NCBI RefSeq assembly: GCF_032337115.1 | Contig: NZ_JAVXZY010000007.1 | Span: 124,001-188,000 of the forward strand | From: Roseateles_C aquae | GTDB lineage: Bacteria; Pseudomonadota; Gammaproteobacteria; Burkholderiales; Burkholderiaceae_C | Reading direction: 5' to 3' | Length of the DNA stretch: 64,000 bases | In this document: piece after piece, positions 8,003 to 16,954 of the stretch | How positions within the stretch are numbered: position 1 is the stretch's first letter | Layout of the letters: the number at the start of each line of letters is the position of its first letter | Notes under the pieces: model-generated | Database searches by the model: none | The model's input: only the letters and a program-made list of their open reading frames with translations | What the model was told of the DNA's origin: nothing | Translations under genes and position numbers: made by a program

Positions 8003-10027
8003 ATGACCCAGCGCACCCATCATCACGCCCCCCTGGCCATCCTGCAAGAGGTGTTCGGCTACAACGCCTTCCGTGGCGCCCAGCAGGCCATCATCGAGCA
8101 GGTCTGTGCGGGCGGCGATGCGCTGGTGCTGATGCCCACCGGCGGCGGCAAGAGCCTGTGCTACCAGGTGCCGGCGATTGCCCGCCACCGCGCCGGCCAG
8201 GGCGTGGCGGTGGTGGTGAGCCCGCTGATCGCGCTGATGCATGACCAGGTCGGGGCGCTGGAAGAAGCCGGCGTGCACGCCGCCTTTCTGAACTCGACGC
8301 TGTCCAGCGAGGAGGCGCAGCGGGTCGAGCGCGAGATGATGAGCGGCCGGCTGGTGATGCTCTATGCGGCGCCGGAGCGCATCACCAATCCGCGCTTCCT
8401 GGCCCAGCTGGATTCGCTCAACGAGCGCGGCCTCTTGAGCCTGTTCGCGATCGACGAGGCGCACTGCGTCAGCCAATGGGGCCATGATTTCCGCAGCGAA
8501 TACCTGGCGCTGTCGCTGCTGCACGAGCGCTTCCCGGCAGTGCCGCGCATCGCGCTGACCGCCACCGCTGACGACATCACCCGCGCCGACATCATCGAGC
8601 GCCTGCGCCTCGAAGAAGCGCGCATCTTCATCTCGTCCTTCGACCGGCCGAACATCCGCTACGCCATCGTCGAGAAGGACAAGCCGCGCGAACAGCTGCT
8701 GCGCTTCATCCGCGACGAACACGAGGACGAGGCCGGCGTCGTCTACTGCCAGAGCCGCAAGAAGGTCGAAGAAACCGCTGCCTGGCTGGAGGCCGAGGGC
8801 ATCAAGGCCCTGCCCTACCACGCCGGTCTGGACGCCGGACTGCGCCAGCGCCATCAGGACCGCTTCCTGCGCGAGGACGGCATCGTGATGGTCGCCACCA
8901 TCGCCTTTGGCATGGGCATCGACAAGCCCGATGTGCGCTTCGTCGCCCATCTGGACCTGCCCAAGAACATCGAGAGCTATTACCAGGAAACCGGCCGCGC
9001 CGGCCGCGATGGCCAGCCCGCCGAGGCCTGGATGGCCTATGGCCTGGCCGATGTGGTCAACCAGCGCCGCATGATCGACGAAAGCCCGGCCGGCGAGGAC
9101 TTCAAGAAGATCCAGCGCGGCAAGCTCGATGCGCTGCTGGCGCTGGCCGAGGCGACGGATTGCCGGCGGGTGCGGCTGCTGAGCTATTTCGGTGAGCAGT
9201 ACCGGGGTGAAGGCGGTCTGCCCGACGCCGGGCCGTCCCAAGGCGGGCAGCGCCCCCTCGGGGGGCAGGAGCGCAGCGACGTGGGGGGCAAGCGTTTGCC
9301 CGACGCCGGGCCGCCCCAAGGCGGGCAGCGCCCCCTTGAGGGGCAGGAGCGCAGCGACGTGGGGGTCCAATGTGGAAATTGTGATAACTGCCTGAATCCT
9401 CCCGCCACCTGGGATGGCACCGAGGCGGCGCGCAAGGCGCTGTCCTGCATCTACCGCTTCCATCAGAACGGCGGCCAGCGCTTTGGCGTCGGCCATCTGC
9501 TCGATGTGCTGCGCGGCAAGGACACCGACAAGGTCAGGCAATACGGCCATCAGCACTTGAGCACCTGGGCCATTGGCGCTGATCTGAGCGAGCAGCAATG
9601 GCGGGCCGTGCTACGCCAGCTGGTCGCGCTGGGCCATGTGGTTGCCGAGGGCGAGTACGGCACGCTGGCTTTGACCGAGACGGCCCGCTCGGTGCTCAAG
9701 GGCGAGGTGCAGCTGCTGTTGCGCGTGCCGACGGTGGCGCCCAAAAAGGGCAAGCAAAGCCGCGCCGCCCGGCCGCAGACGCGCAGCGGCGAAGCCATTG
9801 ATCTGGATATCGACGCCCAACAGCGCTTTGAGCAGCTCAAGTCATGGCGCGCCGAGGTGGCCAAGGAACATGGCCTGCCCGCCTATGTGATCTTTCAGAA
9901 CGTCACGCTGGCCGAAATGGCCCGCCGCCAGCCAGGTAGCCTCGACGAACTGGCGCAGATCAGCGGCGTTGGCACCAAGAAGCTGGAAGCCTACGGGCGC
10001 GAGATCCTGCGTGTGCTGGGCAACTGA
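8003..10027 (+). CDS. recQ: ATP-dependent DNA helicase RecQ, with an in-frame repeat insertion
   Basis: A 3'-5' DNA helicase acting in recombination and replication-fork repair. It shows the Walker A motif PTGGGKSLCYQ, the DEAH box in AIDEAHCVSQWGHDFR, and motif VI region QETGRAGRDGQP. A RecQ C-terminal zinc and winged-helix domain follows, then a C-terminal HRDC domain (ISGVGTKKLEAYG). The zinc ligands are Cys in TDCRRVRLL (about 389) and CGNCDNC (about 458-464). Between them lie about 52 extra residues made of two 26-residue repeats, which accounts for most of the difference between the 674 residues here and the usual ~610. The start at 8003 matches the family N-terminus. ATG 7991 is an alternative, and the frame is open further upstream over the cupin gene. 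Confidence 0.95.
   Translation: MTQRTHHHAPLAILQEVFGYNAFRGAQQAIIEQVCAGGDALVLMPTGGGKSLCYQVPAIARHRAGQGVAVVVSPLIALMHDQVGALEEAGVHAAFLNSTLSSEEAQRVEREMMSGRLVMLYAAPERITNPRFLAQLDSLNERGLLSLFAIDEAHCVSQWGHDFRSEYLALSLLHERFPAVPRIALTATADDITRADIIERLRLEEARIFISSFDRPNIRYAIVEKDKPREQLLRFIRDEHEDEAGVVYCQSRKKVEETAAWLEAEGIKALPYHAGLDAGLRQRHQDRFLREDGIVMVATIAFGMGIDKPDVRFVAHLDLPKNIESYYQETGRAGRDGQPAEAWMAYGLADVVNQRRMIDESPAGEDFKKIQRGKLDALLALAEATDCRRVRLLSYFGEQYRGEGGLPDAGPSQGGQRPLGGQERSDVGGKRLPDAGPPQGGQRPLEGQERSDVGVQCGNCDNCLNPPATWDGTEAARKALSCIYRFHQNGGQRFGVGHLLDVLRGKDTDKVRQYGHQHLSTWAIGADLSEQQWRAVLRQLVALGHVVAEGEYGTLALTETARSVLKGEVQLLLRVPTVAPKKGKQSRAARPQTRSGEAIDLDIDAQQRFEQLKSWRAEVAKEHGLPAYVIFQNVTLAEMARRQPGSLDELAQISGVGTKKLEAYGREILRVLGN
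9219..9367 (+). repeat. Two 78-bp direct repeats inserted in recQ
   Basis: Copies start at 9219 and 9297 (period 78 bp, 26 codons) and differ at a few bases. Each contains short palindromes, including GCCCCCTCGGGGGGC in copy 1 and CCGCCCCAAGGCGG in copy 2. The reading frame stays open through both. I recall similar G/C-rich palindromic dispersed repeats in Burkholderiales genomes, so this is probably a mobile repeat caught inside a coding sequence. No other copy was noticed in this window. Confidence 0.9.
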
Positions 10028-10097
10028 ACCCGCCATCACCGTCTGTTAGCCTCGCACTGCCGCTGCACCTGCCTCGGCTGGCCGCAAGGAGCTGACG

Positions 10098-12701
10098 ATG
10101 AGCAAGGCCCACACCGCCGCCCCGCCCGAACGCAGCGCTCCCAAGCGTCCTGCGGCACAGGGCGTCGCCAGCGTCGTCGGCATCGGCTGCTCGGCCGGCG
10201 GCCTGGCGGCGCTCGAAGCGCTGCTGGCCGCGGTGCCGCCGGGCTGCGGCCTGTGCTGGGTGGTGGTGCAGCATCTCAGCCCGGAGCAGCCCAGCGCCCT
10301 GGCCGAACTGCTGCAACGGGTGACGCCCATGCCGGTGCAACAGGCGCAGGACGGCAGCGTCGTCGCGGCCGATCAGGTGCTGGTGATCCCGCCGGGCCAT
10401 TCGATGCGGCTCAGCGATGGACGGCTGCGGCTGCGCAGCAGTGCCGCGCCGGCCGGGCCGCCCCTGCCGGTCGATCGCTTTTTTGTGTCCCTGGCCGAGC
10501 AACTCGGCGCCGATGCCGTCGCCATCGTGCTGTCCGGCATGGGCCAGGACGGCTTGCTGGGCATGCGTGCCCTGCACGAGGTGGGCGCGCTCTGCCTGGC
10601 CCAGGAGCCGGCCAGTGCCGGCGCCGACAGCATGCCGCGCGCCATCATCAATGCCGGCCTCGCCGACGTGATTGCCTTGCCAGCCCAGATGCCGGCACGG
10701 ATACTCGCCCACCTTCACGACGCAAGCGCCATGGCCTCGCAAGACCTTCCCGATTCCCACGCCGCTGAAACGGCGCCGGCGCCAGCCCTCGCACTGGGCA
10801 CCCGCAGCGACCTGGAGGACATCACCGCCCTGCTGTTCGAGCGCACCGGACAGGACTTCTCGCTGTACAAGTCCAACACCCTGTACCGGCGCATCGAGCG
10901 GCGCCTGGCCGTGCACCAGCTCGCCACGCTGGCCGACTACGCCAAGCATCTGCGCGACAACCCGCAGGAACTCGATCTGCTGTTCCGCGAGCTGTTGATC
11001 GGCGTGACCAGCTTTTTCCGCGATCCCGCCGTCTGGGAGCAGCTGGCCGAGCAGGCCCTGCCGGCGCTGCTGGCACGCCAGCCGGCTGGCAAGCGCCTGC
11101 GCGCCTGGGTGCCGGCCTGCTCCAGCGGCGAGGAGGCCTACACCCTGGCGATGCTGTTCCGCGAGGTGCAGGCGCGCCAACCGGCCGGGCGCCGCTTCAG
11201 CCTGCAGATCTACGCCACCGATCTGGATGCCGACGCGATCGCACGGGCCCGCAAGGGCTGGTATCCGGACACGATAGCCGCCGACCTGACGCCCGAGCGC
11301 TTGGCCGCCCATTTCGTTGCCGAGGACGGCGGCTGGCGCATTAGCAGCGAGATCCGCGATATGGTGGTGTTCGCGCCGCAAAACCTGATCTCCGACCCGC
11401 CCTTCATCAAGCTGGACATCCTCAGCTGCCGCAATCTGCTGATCTATCTGGGGGCGCAGTTGCAGCGCCGCCTGCTGCCGCTGTTCCATTACGCGCTCAA
11501 CCCCGGCGGCCTGCTCTTGCTGGGCAGCGCCGAGACGGTGGGCGCATTCGGCGACGACTTCAGCGTCATCGATGCCAAATCGCGGCTCTACCAGCGCAGC
11601 GAGCGCATCGCCTCGCCCGGCGGACTGAACTTTCTGATCCGACCGATCAGTGAGCCGAACACGCCCGGCGATGAGTGGCCGGCGCTGGCAGCCGACAGCC
11701 TGGAGGTGCAGACCGACCGGCTGATCCAGCAACGCTTCGCGCCAGCGGCCGTGCTGGTCACCCCCGATGGCGACATCGTCTACATCAGCGGCCGTACCGG
11801 CAAATACCTGGAACCGGCGGCCGGCAAGGTCAATATCAATCTGCATGCGATGGCTCGCGAAGGCCTGCGCGAGGCGCTGGTGGGCGTGCTGCGCAAGGCC
11901 GCCGAGCAGACCGAGCCGATCAAGCTCGACGCGGTGCAGATCGACGACGAGGCCGGCCGGCTGACGCTCAATGTCACCGTCCAGGGCCTGCACAGCCCGG
12001 AGGTGCTGCGCGGCCGCGTGCTGGTGGTGTTTCATGAACTCCCGGCGCCGTCCGCCCGACGCCGGCCGCGGACACTGCCAGACAGCCACAGCGCACTCGA
12101 GCAGGAATTGCTGCTGACCCGCGAAGCCTTGCGGGCGGCCCATGAGGAAACCCAGCGCTCGCTGGCGCGGCTGAAGGCCAGCAACGAGGAACTGCAGGCC
12201 ACCAACGAGGAGCTGCAGTCGACCAACGAAGAGCTGACCACCTCCAAGGAAGAGTTGCAGTCGCTCAACGAGGAGTTGCAGACGGTCAATGCCGAGCTGC
12301 AATCCAAGGTCGACGACCTGAGCTGGGTCAAGAACGACATGACCAATCTGCTCAACAGCACCGAGATCGCGACGATCTTTCTTGACATGGAGATGCAGCT
12401 GCGCCGCTTTACCAGCGACGTCAAGCGTCTTTTCAAGCTGATTCCTGGCGATATCGGGCGGCCGCTCTCGGACATCGTCAGCGAATTGGACTACCCTCGG
12501 CTGATCGCCGATGCCGTCGAGGTCTTGCGCAGCCTGGTCTACAAGGAGACCGAGGCCCGCACGGCCGATGGCCGCTGCTACCGGGTGCGCATCATGCCCT
12601 ACCGCACGCTGGACAACGTCATCGACGGTATCGTCATCACCTTCATCGAGATCACCGAGATCAAGCTGATGCAGGCGGAGTTGAAGCTGCTCAAATCGTG
12701 A
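10098..12701 (+). CDS. CheB-CheR-PAS fusion (methylesterase/methyltransferase)
   Basis: An 867-residue fusion of chemotaxis-type adaptation enzymes. The CheB methylesterase domain (about 25-200) keeps its catalytic residues: Ser32 in GCSAGG, His59 in VVQHLSP and Asp151 in SGMGQDG. A CheR methyltransferase follows (about 235-500), with FFRDPAVWEQL, PACSSGEEAYTLAM and LSCRNLLIYL. Next is a coiled coil (about 680-745) rich in NEELQ/NEEL heptads, then a PAS domain (to about 860). The receiver domain of ordinary CheB is absent. Such fusions usually act outside classical chemotaxis, in signalling with kinases or c-di-GMP enzymes. AAGGAG lies seven bases before the start. The next gene, a PAS-GGDEF-EAL protein, follows 62 bases later. 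Confidence 0.95.
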   Translation: MSKAHTAAPPERSAPKRPAAQGVASVVGIGCSAGGLAALEALLAAVPPGCGLCWVVVQHLSPEQPSALAELLQRVTPMPVQQAQDGSVVAADQVLVIPPGHSMRLSDGRLRLRSSAAPAGPPLPVDRFFVSLAEQLGADAVAIVLSGMGQDGLLGMRALHEVGALCLAQEPASAGADSMPRAIINAGLADVIALPAQMPARILAHLHDASAMASQDLPDSHAAETAPAPALALGTRSDLEDITALLFERTGQDFSLYKSNTLYRRIERRLAVHQLATLADYAKHLRDNPQELDLLFRELLIGVTSFFRDPAVWEQLAEQALPALLARQPAGKRLRAWVPACSSGEEAYTLAMLFREVQARQPAGRRFSLQIYATDLDADAIARARKGWYPDTIAADLTPERLAAHFVAEDGGWRISSEIRDMVVFAPQNLISDPPFIKLDILSCRNLLIYLGAQLQRRLLPLFHYALNPGGLLLLGSAETVGAFGDDFSVIDAKSRLYQRSERIASPGGLNFLIRPISEPNTPGDEWPALAADSLEVQTDRLIQQRFAPAAVLVTPDGDIVYISGRTGKYLEPAAGKVNINLHAMAREGLREALVGVLRKAAEQTEPIKLDAVQIDDEAGRLTLNVTVQGLHSPEVLRGRVLVVFHELPAPSARRRPRTLPDSHSALEQELLLTREALRAAHEETQRSLARLKASNEELQATNEELQSTNEELTTSKEELQSLNEELQTVNAELQSKVDDLSWVKNDMTNLLNSTEIATIFLDMEMQLRRFTSDVKRLFKLIPGDIGRPLSDIVSELDYPRLIADAVEVLRSLVYKETEARTADGRCYRVRIMPYRTLDNVIDGIVITFIEITEIKLMQAELKLLKS

Positions 12702-12763
12702 ACTGAAGACCAGGCATCTGTCGGGCCCGCAGCCACAGGGCCAGTTTCGACCAGGGAGGCCGG

Positions 12764-14683
12764 ATGGACAAGCCCGATCAGGCACTCAACACCGAGCTGC
12801 GGCAACGCGCCGAGGCCTGGCTGCAGGCGCGCCAGCAGCAGCCGCAGGCCGAGTTGTCTGCGGCCGACACCCTGCGCCTGATGCACGAGTTGCAGGTTCA
12901 TCAGGTCGAGCTGGAGATGCAGAACGAGGAGCTGGAGCGCCAGCAAACCGATCTGCGCCTGGCCGCCAAGGTCTTCGAGCATTGCTACGACGGCATCATG
13001 GTGACCGACCCGGACACCGCCATCGTCGACGTCAACCCGGCCTTTTGCCGCATCACCGGCTATGCCCGCGAAGAGGTGCTGGGCAAGACCCCGCGCCTGC
13101 TGGCCTCGACGATGAACGGCCCGCTCTTTCATCTGCGCATGTGGAAATTTCTGCATGAAAACGACTACTGGAGCGGCGACGTCTGGAACGTCCGCAAGGA
13201 CGGCGAGCTGTATGCCGAGCGCCTGGCCATCTCCGCGGTGCGCGATGCCAACGGCGTGCTGCAACAGTATGTGGGCGTGTTCTCGGACATCAGCAGCGCC
13301 AAGAAGCATGAGGCCGAACTCGACCGCATCGCCAACTACGATGCGCTGACCGGCGCCCCCAACCGGCGCCTGTTTGCCGACCGCTTGAACCAGGCCATTG
13401 CCCGCAGCCAGCGCAGCGCACGGCCATTGGCCATCTGCTATCTGGACCTGGACGGCTTCAAGGCCGTCAACGATGAGTTCGGCCATGAAGGCGGCGATCA
13501 ACTGCTGGTTGAAACCACCCGGCGCCTGCACGGCGTGCTGCGCACCGAAGACACGGTGGCCCGCATCGGCGGTGACGAGTTTGTGCTGCTCGTTGATCTG
13601 ATGGTCGCCGAGGAATGCCCGGCCTTGCTGCAACGCCTGCTGCAGGCGGTCAGTGCGCCGCTGCTGATCCAGGGCAAGGCCTGCGTGATCTCGGCCAGCA
13701 TCGGCGTCACGCTCTACCCGCAGGACGCGGCCGATGCCGACACCTTGCTGCGCCACGCCGACCAGGCCATGTACCGCGCCAAGGAACAGGGCAAGAACCG
13801 CTACCAGCTGTTCGATCTCTTGCACGACCGCGAGATGCAGGAGCGTGCTGCCCAGCAGCAGGCGCTGGCGCTGGCCTTGGAGCGCGAGGAATTCGTGCTG
13901 TATTACCAGCCCAAGGTGGACCTGCTCGATGGTACGGTGATCGGTGTCGAGGCCTTGATACGCTGGCAGCACCCGCAGCGCGGCCTGCTGGCGCCTAACG
14001 CATTTCTTCAGTACCTGCAGGGCAATGTGCTGGACCGCGCGATTGGCGAGTGGGTGATCAGCGCCGCACTGCGCCAGCAATCGGCCTGGCGGGCGCAGGG
14101 GCTCAGGCTGATCAGCAGCGTCAACATCAGCCCCGAACACCTGCTGCGCGAGGACTTTGCTGCGCGGCTGCGGCTGACGCTGCAGGCCCAGCCCGATGTG
14201 CCTGCCGACTGCCTGGAACTGGAGATTCTGGAGAGCGCGGCGCTCAGCGACGTGGCCCAGGCGGCGCGTACGCTGGCCGAATGCCACCAGCTCGGCGTGC
14301 AGCTGTCGCTGGACGACTTCGGCACCGGCTATTCCTCGCTGCTCTACTTCCGCTCCTTGCCGATCGACACCCTGAAGATCGATCAAAGCTTCATCCGCAA
14401 CATGATCATGGAACCGAACGATCAGCTGATCGTCGAAGGCGTGGTGCGGCTGGCCGACACCTTCAGCCGCCAGGTGATTGCCGAAGGCGTCGAGACGCTG
14501 GCCCATGGCGCGCTGTTGCTCAAGCTGGGCTGCCGGCTCTGCCAGGGCTATGGCATTGCCCGCCCGATGCCGGCGGCCGCGCTGCCGGGCTGGATCGCGC
14601 AATGGCAGCAGCAAGAACACTGGCTGGCGCTAGGCACGGCGGATGCGGGGATGGCGTTCGGGCACGAGGGAAATTCGGTGTGA
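12764..14683 (+). CDS. PAS-GGDEF-EAL bifunctional c-di-GMP protein
   Basis: A 639-residue cyclic di-GMP enzyme. It has an N-terminal coiled coil (about 25-65), then a PAS domain (about 65-185) with NPAFCRITGYAREEVLGK. The GGDEF domain has an intact GGDEF at 269-273 and a preceding RxxD site (RTED). The EAL domain starts near 375, with EAL at 396-398, DDFGTGYSSL and KIDQSFIRN. Both catalytic domains keep their signature residues, so it may make or degrade c-di-GMP. GGGAGG stands just ahead of the start. It probably forms an operon with the CheB-CheR-PAS gene, whose PAS and coiled-coil region resembles the front of this protein. Confidence 0.95.
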   Translation: MDKPDQALNTELRQRAEAWLQARQQQPQAELSAADTLRLMHELQVHQVELEMQNEELERQQTDLRLAAKVFEHCYDGIMVTDPDTAIVDVNPAFCRITGYAREEVLGKTPRLLASTMNGPLFHLRMWKFLHENDYWSGDVWNVRKDGELYAERLAISAVRDANGVLQQYVGVFSDISSAKKHEAELDRIANYDALTGAPNRRLFADRLNQAIARSQRSARPLAICYLDLDGFKAVNDEFGHEGGDQLLVETTRRLHGVLRTEDTVARIGGDEFVLLVDLMVAEECPALLQRLLQAVSAPLLIQGKACVISASIGVTLYPQDAADADTLLRHADQAMYRAKEQGKNRYQLFDLLHDREMQERAAQQQALALALEREEFVLYYQPKVDLLDGTVIGVEALIRWQHPQRGLLAPNAFLQYLQGNVLDRAIGEWVISAALRQQSAWRAQGLRLISSVNISPEHLLREDFAARLRLTLQAQPDVPADCLELEILESAALSDVAQAARTLAECHQLGVQLSLDDFGTGYSSLLYFRSLPIDTLKIDQSFIRNMIMEPNDQLIVEGVVRLADTFSRQVIAEGVETLAHGALLLKLGCRLCQGYGIARPMPAAALPGWIAQWQQQEHWLALGTADAGMAFGHEGNSV

Positions 14684-14718
14684 ATCGGCGTCCATGGCGG
14701 ACGGTGGCAGAAATGGAA

Positions 14719-14741
14719 AAGGCCCGCGGATCGCGGGCCTT
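14719..14741. terminator. Bidirectional hairpin terminator
   Basis: A perfect 10-bp G/C-rich stem (14719-14728 with 14732-14741) has a 3-base loop. A run of T follows on the minus strand, and a weaker one on the plus strand. It lies between the convergent PAS-GGDEF-EAL gene and the small exported protein. Confidence 0.8.
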
Positions 14742-14782
14742 GTTCATGAAAATGTGACTGACGCCAGCCGGCTCGCGCCGGC

Positions 14783-15049
14783 TCAGCACATCGTCTGCGG
14801 CAGGCATTGGGTGGCCGCCTGGGCCACGACGGCAGCAGTACCGTTGCTGCGCCCCAGCACATAGACAGTGGGCAGGCGCTCGATCTGGGCTGTCACCACC
14901 TTGCCACCGATATGCTGGCCCACCACGACCACCGGCGCCAGGCGCACGATGTTGGCGCGTTCGGCCTGGGCCGCAGAGACGCTCAATCCGGCGGCCAGGG
15001 CGATGGTGCCGGCAAGACCGAATACAAAGGCTTGGGTGCTGGTGTTCAT
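14783..15049 (-). CDS. Small exported protein of unknown function
   Basis: An 88-residue protein with a clear signal peptide (MNTSTQAFVFGLAGTIALAA, cleavage likely after AQA). The mature part is about 60 residues, hydrophobic and valine-rich (VRLAPVVVVGQ), and ends in CLPQTMC with two cysteines. The start at 15049 is supported by GGAG upstream. The frame stays open to 15199 but without a better start. No family recognised. It is probably periplasmic. Confidence 0.6.
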   Translation of the reverse strand: MNTSTQAFVFGLAGTIALAAGLSVSAAQAERANIVRLAPVVVVGQHIGGKVVTAQIERLPTVYVLGRSNGTAAVVAQAATQCLPQTMC

Positions 15050-15249
15050 GGTGAGGCTCCTTGAGGTTGGCTGGGTCAGTGATTGCAGTTTCGTCAATAG
15101 GCAAGCACCCTGAAAGCCGCAGGCGATGCAGCGCGCTTTATCGCCGCTGAGCTGCAAGCTGGGGCGATGAACGCGCAGCGGCGGCGGACTTTCGCGCACA
15201 CTGTCCGCATCTGTCTGCTGCTGCGGTACCTTGCCGCTGGATTGATGCC

Positions 15250-16926
15250 ATGACGAACGACACCGCCTCCCCCGGCATGCGGCTACACGCCCTGTTCGAC
15301 GCCACCTGGGCGCGCGATATGGCGGCCGATCCCTTGCTGGCCACCTATTACGGCGAGACCGCCTACAACGCCCTCTGGCCCGACCTCAGCGCGGCGGCGC
15401 GCGAACGTCGCCATGCCGCCGACCGTGCGGCTCTGGCCGAGCTGCAAGGCATCGCCCCCGAGGATCTGAGTGCCGCCGATCAGCTGAACCGGCGCCTGTT
15501 CGAGCGCGAGTTGCAAGGCCGCATCGCGCTGCATCGCTTTCGCCCCGAGGCCTATGCGATCACCGCACGCGAAGGGCCGCAATCGCTGAACGAGCTGGTC
15601 GAGCTGATGCCCATGGACAGCCGCGCCGACATCGAGACCTGGCTGCAACGGCTGCGTGGCCTGCCCGCCTATCTGGCCCAGTACACCGATCTGCTGCGCG
15701 AGTGCGCCGCCCAGGGCCACACCCAGCCACGCATGCTGATGGAGCGCGTGCTGCCGCAGCTGGACATGCAGATCGTCGACGACCCGGCGCAAAGCCCCTT
15801 CTACAGCGCCTTCGCCGGCCTGGCCGATCAGGACCTGCAGCAGCAGGCCCACGCGTTGATTGCCGCAGCGCTGGTACCGGCCTACCGCGCCTTCCGCGAG
15901 TTTTTCGCCAACGACTATCTGCCGGCCTGCCGCGACAGCCTGGGCATCAGCGACACGCCGGACGGCCTGGCCTTCTACGCCAACCGCATCGCCCACCACA
16001 CCAGCACCGATTTCAGTGCTGACGACATCCACCAGCTTGGCCTGGCCGAAGTGGCTCGGATCACTGCAGCGATGCAGGAGCTGCTGGACGAGCTGGGCTT
16101 TGAGGGCAGCAAGCACGAGTTCTTCGACTGGCTGCGCAGCGATCCGCGCTTCTATTACGCCGACGCCGAGCAGCTGTTCGCCGCCTATGTGATGACGTCC
16201 AAGCAGATCGAGCCCGAGCTGCCCAAGCTGTTCGGCAAGCTGCCGCGCACGCCCTATGGCGTGCGGCCGATCCCGGCCACCAGCGCGCCCAACACGACGG
16301 CCGCCTATTACAGCGGCCCCTCGGCCGATGGTCGCCGCGCCGGCTATTACTACGTCAATCTCTACCGGCCGGAGATGCGGCCGCGCTACGAGATCGAGGT
16401 GCTGACCACGCACGAGGCCGTGCCCGGCCACCATCTGCAGATCGCGCTGGCCCAGGAGCAGGGCGAGCTGCCCAAGTTCCGCCGCTTTGCCGGCTACAAC
16501 GGCTATATCGAGGGCTGGGCACTGTACGCGGAACAGCTCGGTTATGAGCTGGGCCTCTATCAGGACCCCTACTCACGCTTTGGCCAGCTCAGCTACGACA
16601 TCTGGCGCGCACTGCGCCTGGTGCTGGACACCGGCCTGCACACCCAGGGCTGGAGCCGCGAGCAGGCCATCAGCTATTTCCGTGACCATGCGCCCAAGAC
16701 CCAGGTCGACATCGCCAACGAGGTCGATCGCTATATCGGCTGGCCGGGGCAGGCACTGTCCTACAAGATCGGCCAGCTGCAGATGCTGGCGCTGCGGGCC
16801 CGCGCCGAAGCCGCACTGGGTGAAGCCTTCGACCTGCGCGCCTACCACGACATGATTCTGGATGGCGGCGCGCTGCCGCTGGACATGCTGGCCGACAAGG
16901 TCCAGGCCTGGATCGCGCAGCACTGA
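15250..16926 (+). CDS. DUF885 family metallopeptidase-like protein
   Basis: A 558-residue protein of the DUF885 family, whose length and motifs it matches. The conserved motif HEAVPGHHLQ (from His388) supplies an HE...HH arrangement that resembles a zinc site. YIEGWALYAEQLGYELGLY and GWPGQALSYKIGQ are also typical. Family members are predicted metallopeptidases or carboxypeptidases, but few have been tested. There is no obvious signal peptide. The N-terminus MTNDTASPGMRLHALFDATW looks soluble, unlike many secreted relatives. It ends 29 bases from the convergent S46 peptidase, so two peptidase genes face each other. Confidence 0.88.
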   Translation: MTNDTASPGMRLHALFDATWARDMAADPLLATYYGETAYNALWPDLSAAARERRHAADRAALAELQGIAPEDLSAADQLNRRLFERELQGRIALHRFRPEAYAITAREGPQSLNELVELMPMDSRADIETWLQRLRGLPAYLAQYTDLLRECAAQGHTQPRMLMERVLPQLDMQIVDDPAQSPFYSAFAGLADQDLQQQAHALIAAALVPAYRAFREFFANDYLPACRDSLGISDTPDGLAFYANRIAHHTSTDFSADDIHQLGLAEVARITAAMQELLDELGFEGSKHEFFDWLRSDPRFYYADAEQLFAAYVMTSKQIEPELPKLFGKLPRTPYGVRPIPATSAPNTTAAYYSGPSADGRRAGYYYVNLYRPEMRPRYEIEVLTTHEAVPGHHLQIALAQEQGELPKFRRFAGYNGYIEGWALYAEQLGYELGLYQDPYSRFGQLSYDIWRALRLVLDTGLHTQGWSREQAISYFRDHAPKTQVDIANEVDRYIGWPGQALSYKIGQLQMLALRARAEAALGEAFDLRAYHDMILDGGALPLDMLADKVQAWIAQH

Positions 16927-16954
16927 GCGGCGCTGCATCCAGGCCCGGCCGCCT

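Noticed and set aside
9960..12785. A 941-codon open frame on the minus strand opposite the CheB-CheR-PAS gene
   Set aside because: Its product is Gln/Ala/Arg-rich with no domain, and the plus frame has intact catalytic motifs. Long antisense frames are expected from the strong G/C third-position bias.
12599..14620. A 673-codon minus-strand frame opposite the PAS-GGDEF-EAL gene
   Set aside because: Shadow frame. The plus strand has complete GGDEF and EAL motifs and a good ribosome-binding site.
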